NCBI GenBank assembly: GCA_016926135.1
Contig: JAFGPH010000016.1
Coordinates: 1 to 18,346, forward strand
Reading direction: 5' to 3'
DNA: 18,346 nt
Source of the DNA: Deltaproteobacteria bacterium
Lineage (GTDB): Bacteria; Desulfobacterota; DSM-4660; Desulfatiglandales; HGW-15
The notes beneath the pieces are model-generated. The model saw only the letters and a program-made list of their open reading frames with translations, did not search any database and was not told the DNA's origin. The first letter of the stretch is position 1, and the number at the start of each line of letters is the position of its first letter. The position numbers were made by a program, and so were the translations under genes. Shown here in pieces: positions 6,893 to 14,085 of the stretch.

Positions 6893-9430
6893 GTGCGGAG
6901 CAGATTCAGCCTCTCATCGATTCTGTGTATGGCATTGATTCTTGTCTTTGTCTTTCTCGCCTTTTTCCAGCCTGCTCTTTTCGAACGACTGGAAATCCAG
7001 ATCTATGATGCTGAGATGAATATTGCCCGGCAGGGGAAAGGGTCCCCGGGTTCCGTCATTCTTGTCGAGATTGACAGCAAGAGTACGGAGAAGCTCGGAG
7101 AATGGCCGTGGCCCAGACATCGGCTGGGGGAGATGATCAGCCTCCTCAGCCGTGAAGGTGCCAAGGTGATCGGTCTTGCCCTTCCCCTCGGGCGGAAAGG
7201 ATCGACGGCGGCGCTTGAAGAGATCAGGGCCTTCCGGGAGAAGTTCGATGCCCACTCCTTCAGCAAGAAGGATGAAGGCCTGAGGAGTTGGGTCCTGGAC
7301 AACCTCAAGCAACTGGAGGAGAGCCTCGACGCGGACCGAAAGCTGGTGGAACGGATCAGCGATGCAGGAAATGTCATCCTGACTGTTTCTGCAGGGGACG
7401 GGAAAGGCGGGGGCAAGGCAGGCAAGGAAACGGGCATGGTGCTTCCCAAGAATTTCCTGACCGACGGAGGCGTTCCGGGTTCCTGGAAAGAGAGAGTGTC
7501 TGTAGCCCACCTATTCCTGCCGCATCCCGAACTCAGTCAAGCCGCCCTCGGCCTAGGCCACTCCAGCGAGAGTTTCCGGAGTGGAATGGAAGGGAGATCC
7601 CACCCCCCCTTCGTGAGTTTCGGGGGCTCCCTTGTGCCTTCTCTGCCTCTCCGGATCGCCATAGCCTATTTCGGTTTGAACCCCAAGCAGTCCGTGGCCG
7701 AGGAATCCCATATCCGAATTCGAGATTTTTCGATCCCCCTTTCGAACGGGGAAATGCTGGTGGACTTCCGGAAGCCCTCAATCCCCATGGCCCGCCACTC
7801 CTTCGCCGATCTCATCCAAGCCGGAAAAGCCCCTCCGTCGGTGAAAGGAAAGGCCGTGCTCATCGGTCTGAACCTGGATGGAACCAGGACCGTCAAGACA
7901 CCTGTCGCCCCTGCGATGCCCGAACTGGATTTCCTCGGACATGCGCTGGGAAGCATACTCGCCAGGGACTTCATTCACCGACCCCGTTACCTGGCCTACC
8001 TGGAACCCATGGTCGTTCTGGTTCTGGGGGTGCTCGCACTACTCTTCTTTCTCCGGGTGGGTCCCTGGACAAGACTCGGAGGCATGGTTGGCCTGTCCAT
8101 CCTCGTCCTGGTGATCGGCATGGTGCTTTTTTCCCGAGGTCTGTGGCTGAAGACGGGCTACGCCACCGTGTGCATTGTGGCCATCTTTCTCACCGTCACC
8201 ATCTCTGTTCTCCTGGGGGAGGGAAGAACAAGCAAGGAGTCCGTCGAGACGAATCGTTTGCTCGGTCTGAGCTTTCAGAGTCAGGGGCTGCTGGATCTGG
8301 CTTTCGACAAATTCAGGAAACTTCCCTTCGATCAGGAGACCCGAGACCTGGTTTACAATCTGGGGCTGGAGTACGAACAAAGGCGCATGATCAACAAGGC
8401 ACTTGCCGCCTATGAATACGTCAACAAGGGAGGCGGATTCAGGGATCTGGACGACCGGATCCCCAGACTGAAGGAATCGGACCGTTCATCCACCCTGGGA
8501 AGCCATGCAAGGGTAGGTGAAGGTGCGGTGCCGGGAGACGCGGCATCCGTGGAAACGCGGAAGCGGGTCGGTCGCTACGAGATCATCCATGAACTCGGCA
8601 AGGGTTCCATGGGACTCGTGTACAAGGCTCTGGATCCAAAGATCAATCGCCTCCTGGCCATTAAGACCATCCGCTTCTCGGACGAGTTCGACGAGGATGT
8701 GATCCATGAGATCAAGGAGCGTTTCTTCAGGGAAGCGGAGATCGCGGGTCGGCTTTCTCACCCCTCCATCGTCATCATTTATGACGTGGGAGAAGACCGG
8801 GACCTGACTTACATGGCCATGGAATTCCTGGAAGGGGATGATCTGGAAAAATTTATCTCCAAGAAGAAACTCCTGCCCTTTAGACGTGTTCTGGATGTGG
8901 TGGGCAATGTGGCCGATGCCCTGGACTTTGCGCATAAGGCGGGTGTGATACACAGGGACATCAAGCCGGCCAACATCATGCTGTTGAACTCCGGAGGGGT
9001 CAAGGTTACGGATTTCGGTATCGCAAAGGCCATTTCATCCTCCAGAACGAAGACGGGGGTCATCCTGGGGACCCCGAACTATATGTCTCCCGAGCAGATT
9101 ATGGGGCAAAGAATCGATCATCGATCGGACATCTTTTCATTGGGTGTCCTTTTTTATCAGCTGCTGACCGGAGAGTTGCCTTTTCACGGGGATAATCTCA
9201 GCAGTCTCCTCTACCAGATTACCCAGGTGAAACACCCGCCGGTGAGGAATTACGAACCCAGGCTTCCCAAGGCCTGTGAGCAGATCATTGACAAGGCCCT
9301 CGCGAAGAACCCCAATGAGCGGTTCAGAAGCGCTGGCGAGTTGGGCAAACTGGTCAGGCTCGTCGCATCAAAACTGGATCAGGTGAGGAAGAAGCAAGTT
9401 ACAGGTGGTGGAACGGTTTCGGAGGCGTAG
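6893..9430 (+). CDS. CHASE2-domain membrane serine/threonine protein kinase
   Basis: An 845-residue protein with an N-terminal membrane anchor (about 8-28), an extracytoplasmic CHASE2 sensor (about 30-360; VILVEIDSKSTEKLGEWPWP near its start), three further membrane segments (about 370-443), a short TPR-like helical region (about 453-530; LGLSFQSQGLLDLAFDKFRK) and a C-terminal Hanks-type kinase (about 563-820). Kinase motifs are intact: Gly loop GKGSMG (569-574), Lys591, HRDIKPAN (687-694, catalytic Asp689), DFG (707-709) and the SPEQ motif at Glu734. It should sense an outside signal and phosphorylate Ser/Thr in the cytoplasm. The start GTG 6893 is preceded by AAGGA 8 nt upstream; ATG 6929 in the anchor is a weaker choice. 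The PP2C phosphatase gene follows within 31 bp. The activating ligand is unknown. Confidence 0.93.
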   Translation: MRSRFSLSSILCMALILVFVFLAFFQPALFERLEIQIYDAEMNIARQGKGSPGSVILVEIDSKSTEKLGEWPWPRHRLGEMISLLSREGAKVIGLALPLGRKGSTAALEEIRAFREKFDAHSFSKKDEGLRSWVLDNLKQLEESLDADRKLVERISDAGNVILTVSAGDGKGGGKAGKETGMVLPKNFLTDGGVPGSWKERVSVAHLFLPHPELSQAALGLGHSSESFRSGMEGRSHPPFVSFGGSLVPSLPLRIAIAYFGLNPKQSVAEESHIRIRDFSIPLSNGEMLVDFRKPSIPMARHSFADLIQAGKAPPSVKGKAVLIGLNLDGTRTVKTPVAPAMPELDFLGHALGSILARDFIHRPRYLAYLEPMVVLVLGVLALLFFLRVGPWTRLGGMVGLSILVLVIGMVLFSRGLWLKTGYATVCIVAIFLTVTISVLLGEGRTSKESVETNRLLGLSFQSQGLLDLAFDKFRKLPFDQETRDLVYNLGLEYEQRRMINKALAAYEYVNKGGGFRDLDDRIPRLKESDRSSTLGSHARVGEGAVPGDAASVETRKRVGRYEIIHELGKGSMGLVYKALDPKINRLLAIKTIRFSDEFDEDVIHEIKERFFREAEIAGRLSHPSIVIIYDVGEDRDLTYMAMEFLEGDDLEKFISKKKLLPFRRVLDVVGNVADALDFAHKAGVIHRDIKPANIMLLNSGGVKVTDFGIAKAISSSRTKTGVILGTPNYMSPEQIMGQRIDHRSDIFSLGVLFYQLLTGELPFHGDNLSSLLYQITQVKHPPVRNYEPRLPKACEQIIDKALAKNPNERFRSAGELGKLVRLVASKLDQVRKKQVTGGGTVSEA

Positions 9431-9461
9431 TTCCCTGGAACCCGCCTCAGAAGGAGCGACG

Positions 9462-10325
9462 TTGGAGATTGTTACCTCGGGCTTGACGGATGTGGGTCTG
9501 AAGAGGGAAGGAAACGAAGATTCGTACTCCCTGGATGATTCTCTGCACCTCTATATCGTAGCCGACGGTATGGGAGGGCATCTGGCCGGTGAGGTGGCGA
9601 GCCAGATCGCAGTGGACATGATCAACAAAAGCTTCCGCAAGTGGGCGGAGAAAGAGACGCCGGAGGATGATCTCTTCGGGTTCCCGGACAGTACGGTCTC
9701 CACGAGAGGCAACTACATCATCAGCAGCATCCGACTCGCCAACAGGGTCATCTATGAAATGGCCATGGAGTATGAACAGTATCATGGGATGGGGACCACC
9801 GTTGTGGCCCTCCTGGTGACTCCATCACGGGTGATTGCAGCCAATGTGGGTGACAGCCGGATCTATTTGGTGCGTGACGGTCACATTGAGAGGCTTTCAA
9901 AGGACCATACCATCGTCGCAGAGCAGGTTGAAATGGGCATGATGACGGAAGAGGAGGCCGCCACGTCCCCGCTGAAGCACATCCTGACCAGGAATCTGGG
10001 CTCCTCTGAGGATGTGGAGCCTGAGATCTTTGAATTGGAGCCTGCCAACAACGACAGGTACCTTCTCTGCTCAGACGGTCTTACGGACCTGGTCAACGAC
10101 GGAGAAATCCTCGAAATGCTTCAGAATGAAGATGACCCGAATCGGCTCTGCCATCGTCTCGTGGATAAGGTATTGAAACGCGGGGCCCACGACAACACGA
10201 CTCTCGTTTCGGTTTACCTCTCAGGGCTGGAAAGGCCAAGGGCCGGAATCATCAGCAAAATTGGCCTTGCTTTAGCTGATTTGGTAGTTAGTTTACAGAA
10301 GCTCATAAGAAAATTTAAGCCATAG
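9462..10325 (+). CDS. PP2C-family serine/threonine protein phosphatase
   Basis: A metal-dependent phosphatase of 287 residues from the chosen start, likely opposing the upstream kinase. Signature motifs in order: GLTDVGLKREGNEDS, VADGMGGHLAGEVAS (metal-binding Asp and Gly), GMGTTVVALLV, AANVGDSRIYLVRDG, LSKDHTIV, CSDGLTDLVND and GAHDNTTLVSVYL (last metal Asp). I chose TTG 9462 because AAGGAG sits at 9451-9456 with a 5-nt spacer. The frame is also open to GTG 9405, which would overlap the kinase by 26 bp, add 19 non-conserved residues and lack a well-placed Shine-Dalgarno. After the catalytic domain comes an amphipathic basic tail (IGLALADLVVSLQKLIRKF) that could dock on the membrane. The family is certain; the substrate is inferred from the neighbours. 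Confidence 0.93.
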   Translation: MEIVTSGLTDVGLKREGNEDSYSLDDSLHLYIVADGMGGHLAGEVASQIAVDMINKSFRKWAEKETPEDDLFGFPDSTVSTRGNYIISSIRLANRVIYEMAMEYEQYHGMGTTVVALLVTPSRVIAANVGDSRIYLVRDGHIERLSKDHTIVAEQVEMGMMTEEEAATSPLKHILTRNLGSSEDVEPEIFELEPANNDRYLLCSDGLTDLVNDGEILEMLQNEDDPNRLCHRLVDKVLKRGAHDNTTLVSVYLSGLERPRAGIISKIGLALADLVVSLQKLIRKFKP

Positions 10326-10336
10326 GTAGTTTTATC

Positions 10337-10364
10337 TTGATATTTTCATTTATATTTGAATAAT
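10337..10364 (+). promoter_or_regulatory. Sigma-70-type promoter for the FHA gene
   Basis: The -35 is TTGATA at 10337-10342 and the -10 is AATAAT at 10359-10364, each 5 of 6, with a 16-bp spacer in a markedly AT-rich gap. The expected start near 10371 leaves a leader of about 27 nt. This suggests the FHA gene can be made separately from the kinase and phosphatase. Confidence 0.5.
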
Positions 10365-10397
10365 ATATGCCGTGCATTCAATCGTGGGGGGCAGACC

Positions 10398-11123
10398 ATG
10401 GCAAGATTGATTCTTATGTTCAACAAGCAGGTCATCAAGGAATATCCTTTTATCAAGGATAGCATTACGATCGGAAGATCCGATGACAATACGATCGTCA
10501 TCGATAATCTCGCCGTCTCGTCCTACCATGCGAGAATAGACAAGGCTGGTTCCGATTTCATCCTGACGGACCTGCAGAGCACCAACGGCACCTTTGTGAA
10601 CGACAACAAGGTTGTTTCCCACAAGCTTGCCCATGGGGACAATGTCGTCATCGGGAAGCATGTTCTTCTGTTTGTGGCCGCTGAAAAGGGGAAGCCGGAA
10701 GAGGAAGAAAAAGACCCAAAGGCGAGTCTCAACAAGACGATGATGCTTGATACCGCCAAACAGCGAGAACTCCTGGCCAAGCAGAAAGGCACTGCACAGG
10801 TGGCCAAACCAGCTGAGAAGATCGGGGTGATCAGTTTCATCGACGGGTCAGACCTGGGCGAGATCGAATTGACGAAGAAGCTCACAAAGCTTGGCAAGGC
10901 CGAGAGTTGCGAGGTCAGACTGTCCGGTTTGTTGATGGGTGCGACGGCGGCTACCATCAGCCGCAGGCCTTCGGGTTATGCGATCACGTTCACCGGCGGG
11001 ATGACCAAGCTGAAGGTTAACGGGGAGGTGGTGAAGGAAAGCCAGGAACTCAAGGATTTCGATTCGATCGAATTGGGGTCCTTCAAATTCCAGTTCTACA
11101 TGAAGGAGGTCAAGACTTCCTGA
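10398..11123 (+). CDS. FHA-domain protein with a second, degenerate FHA-like domain
   Basis: A soluble 241-residue protein. The first FHA domain (about 1-95) has the phosphothreonine-binding residues Gly26-Arg27 (ITIGRSDDNTIVID), Ser41 and His44 (SSYHARI), and Asn63-Gly64 (STNGTFVN). A charged linker (about 96-135) carries KTMMLDT with Thr114 and Thr119. The second half (about 141-241) has the same strand pattern (LGKAESCEVRL, ISRRPSGYAIT, LKVNGEVV, IELGSFKFQFY) but lacks the Ser and His of the binding pocket, so it reads as a decayed FHA fold. The start ATG 10398 has a G-rich GGGGGG about 6 nt upstream; an in-frame TTG at 10356 would extend into the promoter. Coming after a Ser/Thr kinase and PP2C phosphatase, it is probably the reader or a substrate of that pair. 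The output is unknown. Confidence 0.9.
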   Translation: MARLILMFNKQVIKEYPFIKDSITIGRSDDNTIVIDNLAVSSYHARIDKAGSDFILTDLQSTNGTFVNDNKVVSHKLAHGDNVVIGKHVLLFVAAEKGKPEEEEKDPKASLNKTMMLDTAKQRELLAKQKGTAQVAKPAEKIGVISFIDGSDLGEIELTKKLTKLGKAESCEVRLSGLLMGATAATISRRPSGYAITFTGGMTKLKVNGEVVKESQELKDFDSIELGSFKFQFYMKEVKTS

Positions 11124-11176
11124 TCGCCTTAACGAGGTGGGCCATGTTTGTCGGGCAACTCACAATGCCCCGGCCT

Positions 11177-11407
11177 TCAGGTGCCGCATCTCCTGTTTCG
11201 CTTGAAATTTGACAAGCTTCTCTCCACCTCATCCCTGGTAAAGGTCCTGCCGCACCGGGTACACTCATAGACTTCATCCGTTATCCGGTCGTAGATCAGT
11301 TCATCCGAGAAGTTGACGGTGCGAAATTTTATTGAGAAATTGAAGACCTGCCTGAAATCCTTGTTCTGGCAGTCGCCGCACCGAAAGAAATCCTGCATTG
11401 CATCCAT
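11177..11407 (-). CDS. Small zinc-ribbon protein of unknown function
   Basis: A 76-residue protein with two CxxC knuckles, Cys10/Cys13 (FRCGDCQNKDF) and Cys49/Cys52 (YECTRCGRTF), a spacing that fits a zinc ribbon. The middle (VFNFSIKFRTVNFSDELIYD) looks like beta strands. The start is well supported: GGAGG lies 8 nt before the ATG at 11407 on the minus strand. It has no signal peptide or membrane segment. I do not recognise a named family. It is convergent with the FHA gene and lies 176 bp downstream of the EAL-HDOD gene on the same strand, so it may be co-transcribed with that gene or have its own promoter. Candidate roles are nucleic-acid binding or a rubredoxin-like metal site; neither can be decided here. 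Confidence 0.8.
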   Translation of the reverse strand: MDAMQDFFRCGDCQNKDFRQVFNFSIKFRTVNFSDELIYDRITDEVYECTRCGRTFTRDEVERSLSNFKRNRRCGT

Positions 11408-11559
11408 TCTTTATACCTCCGTAGAGATAGCCCCTATTTACCTTTTGTGTCCGTCAAAGGCAATGCCCTCCTTGAAAAAAAGAGACACACGGGCGGAAAA
11501 CGGCAACTTCTATTACAGGTAGGTGAAGGGCTCAATGAAGGCACCGTGACCACCTTTGT

Positions 11560-11584
11560 GCAGGATCCTTCTGCCGGATCCTGC
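11560..11584 (-). terminator. Perfect 9-bp stem-loop at the 3' end of the EAL-HDOD gene
   Basis: GCAGGATCC (11560-11568) and GGATCCTGC (11576-11584) are exact reverse complements around a 7-nt loop; the last base touches the TAG stop of the minus-strand gene. No T-run follows on either strand, so it is not a canonical intrinsic terminator. It may protect the 3' end of the message or help factor-dependent termination. Confidence 0.4.
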
Positions 11585-12795
11585 TAAAGGCCGGAGAAGG
11601 CGTCGGCCCAAGCGAGGGCTTGGGTGAAATGGGCCGGTAGATGGTCGCCGGGAATGGAAAGGGTTTGGGCGCATTCAGATACCTTTTCCCAATCCGCCCT
11701 TTCGTAGCCGATGACCAGCCTGAGATACTCGCTCAACCGGCCCTTGCCTGACACCAGGGCATCCTTGATGCTGGCGGATAGGGGAAGCTTTCCCATGAGC
11801 TGCTCCATGGAATTGTCCATGATGGCGTCGATCAGAGAGAAAAGGCCCAGGGTGAAGAGTTCAGAGGAGTCCACCTCGCTGCCGACCAGATTCCCCAATA
11901 ACTCGCAGAACTTAGCCCGAGTAATGGAGCATCGGATCAGCTCGTCCGGCTTGTCTGAAGACAATCGGGACATGGCAATGAGGGAGAGGAATCTTCGAAT
12001 CTGCCTTTCCCCGAGCAGCACAATCGCCTGGCGGATGGAGGAGATGTCGTTGAGCCTTCTGAAATAGGCTGAGTTGACGTATTTCATCAACTTGTACGAA
12101 ATGGCTACATCCCGCATAATGATGGCTTCGAGCTTTCCGAAGTCGAAATCCTCCTTGTTGGCCTCGGCCATGATTTGAAGAAGGTTCATCTGGGTGCTTG
12201 AGATCTCCCTTGCCTTCAGCACTTCAGGCTTGCTGAAGAAGTATCCCTGGAAATAGGAGAAACCCATGCGGAGGGCCTTTTCGAATTCTTCGTAGGTTTC
12301 CACCTTCTCAGCCAAAAGGCTGACGGGGTAGGACGCCAATTTCTTAGCAGTCTCCTTGAGTTCCTCATCGCCGGTCGCGCGGAAGTCCAGTTTGATGAAT
12401 TTGGCCGTGCGGAGGATCTCATTCAGTTCGGCCCTGTATGCAAAATCGTCCAAGGCGATTTGAAAACCCTTCTGAGAGAGTTCCTGACATACCCTGAGCA
12501 CTTCGCGCTCGGGTTTTACATCTTCCAGGACTTCAACCACCAGACTCTTGGGGGAAAACATGAGAGGCACACGTTTTACAAGCAGGTTCTGGGGAAAATT
12601 GACGAAGGCAGGCGCGCCTGCCGTGATCTCCTCAATGCCTATGGATAGAAAGGAAGTGGCCAGCACCTTTGAGGTGGCCAGGTCGCCGTCGATCTGCGGA
12701 AACACGTTGGAGAGTCCATCCCGAAAGAGGAGTTCGTATGCGCATATCTTCTTGTTCTTCTTGAAAATGGGCTGCCTTGCCACGTATACATCCAT
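11584..12795 (-). CDS. EAL and HDOD domain signalling protein (YuxH-like)
   Basis: A soluble 403-residue protein. The N-terminal EAL-type domain (about 1-200) keeps Glu21 (YELLFRD), Asn in FVNFPQNLL, Glu in VVEVLED, the Asp pair in ALDDFAY, Lys in IKLDF, Glu in LAEKVET and Gln in YFQGYFFSKP. The loop-6 sequence, normally DDFGTGYS, is DDFAYRAEL, and the domain is shorter than full EAL enzymes. It may bind cyclic di-GMP without cutting it. The C-terminal HDOD domain (about 205-400; IIMRDVAISYKLMKYVNSAY; RQAIVLLGERQIRRFLSL) usually acts as a protein-interaction module in signalling and motility control. The start ATG 12795 has AGAGGT 6 nt upstream; the frame is open to 12945 but that extension looks non-coding. 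A divergent promoter region separates it from the AmgK-like gene. Confidence 0.9.
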   Translation of the reverse strand: MDVYVARQPIFKKNKKICAYELLFRDGLSNVFPQIDGDLATSKVLATSFLSIGIEEITAGAPAFVNFPQNLLVKRVPLMFSPKSLVVEVLEDVKPEREVLRVCQELSQKGFQIALDDFAYRAELNEILRTAKFIKLDFRATGDEELKETAKKLASYPVSLLAEKVETYEEFEKALRMGFSYFQGYFFSKPEVLKAREISSTQMNLLQIMAEANKEDFDFGKLEAIIMRDVAISYKLMKYVNSAYFRRLNDISSIRQAIVLLGERQIRRFLSLIAMSRLSSDKPDELIRCSITRAKFCELLGNLVGSEVDSSELFTLGLFSLIDAIMDNSMEQLMGKLPLSASIKDALVSGKGRLSEYLRLVIGYERADWEKVSECAQTLSIPGDHLPAHFTQALAWADAFSGL

Positions 12796-12835
12796 AAAGA
12801 AACCTCTTGTGATCTGGTGTGAAAGATAGACATAG

Positions 12836-12862
12836 GTTATAATAAAACATAAACTTGACCAA
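12836..12862 (-). promoter_or_regulatory. Divergent promoter region between the EAL-HDOD and AmgK-like genes
   Basis: On the minus strand TTGGTC (12857-12862) and TATAAC (12836-12841) are separated by 15 bp, a shorter spacer than usual. On the plus strand a perfect TATAAT lies at 12838-12843, but its best upstream hexamer (TGGTGT, 12815-12820) is poor. The AT-rich core between two divergent genes, 12796-12999, is the expected place for both promoters. I see no other gene in that gap. Confidence 0.4.
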
Positions 12863-12999
12863 GGTACTCTGCAAGAAACATGCCCTGGATCTCGCAGGCA
12901 AAGGACACCGCGCGGTCCGGTTTCCAGGAATCGCATGGGACGCATTCACGGTCAGGATGTGCGGTTCCCTGGACAAGAAATGATCGTGATGGCCAATAC

Positions 13000-14085
13000 A
13001 TGACAACCTGGACTGAAGAGATGGGTTTTTCCGCCCCGATGAGGGCCTTTGTCGAGGCCTTCGTCAGGGACTCAGGTCACTCGCCAGAGGCGCTCAGGAC
13101 AAGCCCCTTATCCGGAGACGGCTCAGAAAGGCTCTTCCGGCGCGCCCGGGTCATGGAGACGGAACTCACTTTTGTCGTCATGGAGAATCGGCCCACGGAT
13201 GAGTACAGGGCAAAGGAAAATCTCTCCTACCTCATGATCGGCAGGCATCTCCTTTCCAAGGGCATCCCCGTTCCCCGGATATTCCGAAGCGACCTGGAGA
13301 GGGGGTGGTTCATCATGGAAGACCTGGGGGACAGAAACCTCCAGGAGGCCTCTCGTGAACCGGATCCCCTGCCCCTTTTTGAGGGGGTTCTCCATGTCCT
13401 CATTCGCTTGCAGATTGAGGGGGCGGACGGTTTCGACCCGGCCTGGACATGCCAGACCGAGAGATATGATGCGTTCGTGATGCGCCGATACGAAGCAGAG
13501 TATTTCAGGGACGCCTTCCTCCACACCTATCTCGGCATGAAAGCGGAATGGCCCGAACTGGAGGTTCCTTTCAACCTGCTCGCCAAAGAGGCGGCCAAGG
13601 CCCCGGGTCATTTCTTCCTCCATCGGGACTTCCAGTCCAGGAACGTCATGGTGCGCCCGGACGGGATCGGGATCATTGACTGGCAGGGAGGCCGGCTCGG
13701 GCCCCTTGCCTACGACGTGGCCTCTCTCATTATCGATCCGTATACGGACCTGGCTCCCAGGGAAAGGACTCGCTTGTATGATTCCTACGTCGTCATGCTC
13801 GCAGACCATCAGCCCGCATGGGCCGAGCTCTTCGAGGAGTCATTCCCCTACCTTGCCTTGCAGAGGAACCTCCAGATCCTGGGTGCCTTTTCCTTTCTGA
13901 GCAAGGTGAGAGGGAAAACCTGTTTCGAGGCCTATATCCCCAAGGCCCTCACTTCCCTCTGTCGATTGCTGGGCGAGGTGCGGAGGGAGGAGCTTCACCC
14001 CCTGACAGACCTCGTCCATTCCATTATGCGACATGAACAGGCAGCCAACCTGGGTCTCAGGGCCGATCCTTGTCCTGAGGTATAG
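13000..14085 (+). CDS. AmgK-like phosphotransferase (APH fold; predicted cell-wall sugar kinase)
   Basis: A 361-residue protein of the aminoglycoside phosphotransferase fold. Near the N-terminus SGDGSERLFRRA resembles the AmgK nucleotide-loop signature. The catalytic Brenner motif is HRDFQSRN (208-215; Asp210 catalytic, Asn215 metal) and the metal Asp is Asp227 (GIIDWQGG). Next come GPLAYDVASLIIDPYTD and LQRNLQILGAFSFLSK, also typical of AmgK. AmgK phosphorylates the anomeric position of MurNAc and GlcNAc in peptidoglycan recycling, and MurU then makes UDP-MurNAc. No MurU-type nucleotidyltransferase is adjacent, so the role is inferred. ATG 13000 is the most likely start although its Shine-Dalgarno is weak; a 7-codon ORF (12980-13003) ends over it as ATGA and might couple translation. 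The upstream extension to 12880 looks non-coding. The 3' end overlaps the convergent nucleotidase gene. Confidence 0.82.
   Translation: MTTWTEEMGFSAPMRAFVEAFVRDSGHSPEALRTSPLSGDGSERLFRRARVMETELTFVVMENRPTDEYRAKENLSYLMIGRHLLSKGIPVPRIFRSDLERGWFIMEDLGDRNLQEASREPDPLPLFEGVLHVLIRLQIEGADGFDPAWTCQTERYDAFVMRRYEAEYFRDAFLHTYLGMKAEWPELEVPFNLLAKEAAKAPGHFFLHRDFQSRNVMVRPDGIGIIDWQGGRLGPLAYDVASLIIDPYTDLAPRERTRLYDSYVVMLADHQPAWAELFEESFPYLALQRNLQILGAFSFLSKVRGKTCFEAYIPKALTSLCRLLGEVRREELHPLTDLVHSIMRHEQAANLGLRADPCPEV

Noticed and set aside
11124..11176. GGGCA/TGCCC hairpin between the FHA and zinc-ribbon genes as a bidirectional terminator
   Set aside because: The stem is only 5 bp and no T-run follows on either strand.
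11440..11475. A possible 9-codon leader peptide (TTG start) on the minus strand before the zinc-ribbon gene
   Set aside because: The Shine-Dalgarno is only 3 nt from the TTG and nothing else supports translation.
12796..12945. A 50-residue N-terminal extension of the EAL-HDOD protein
   Set aside because: The start at 12795 has a good Shine-Dalgarno and begins the family's typical MDVYVARQPIF; the extension crosses the promoter region.
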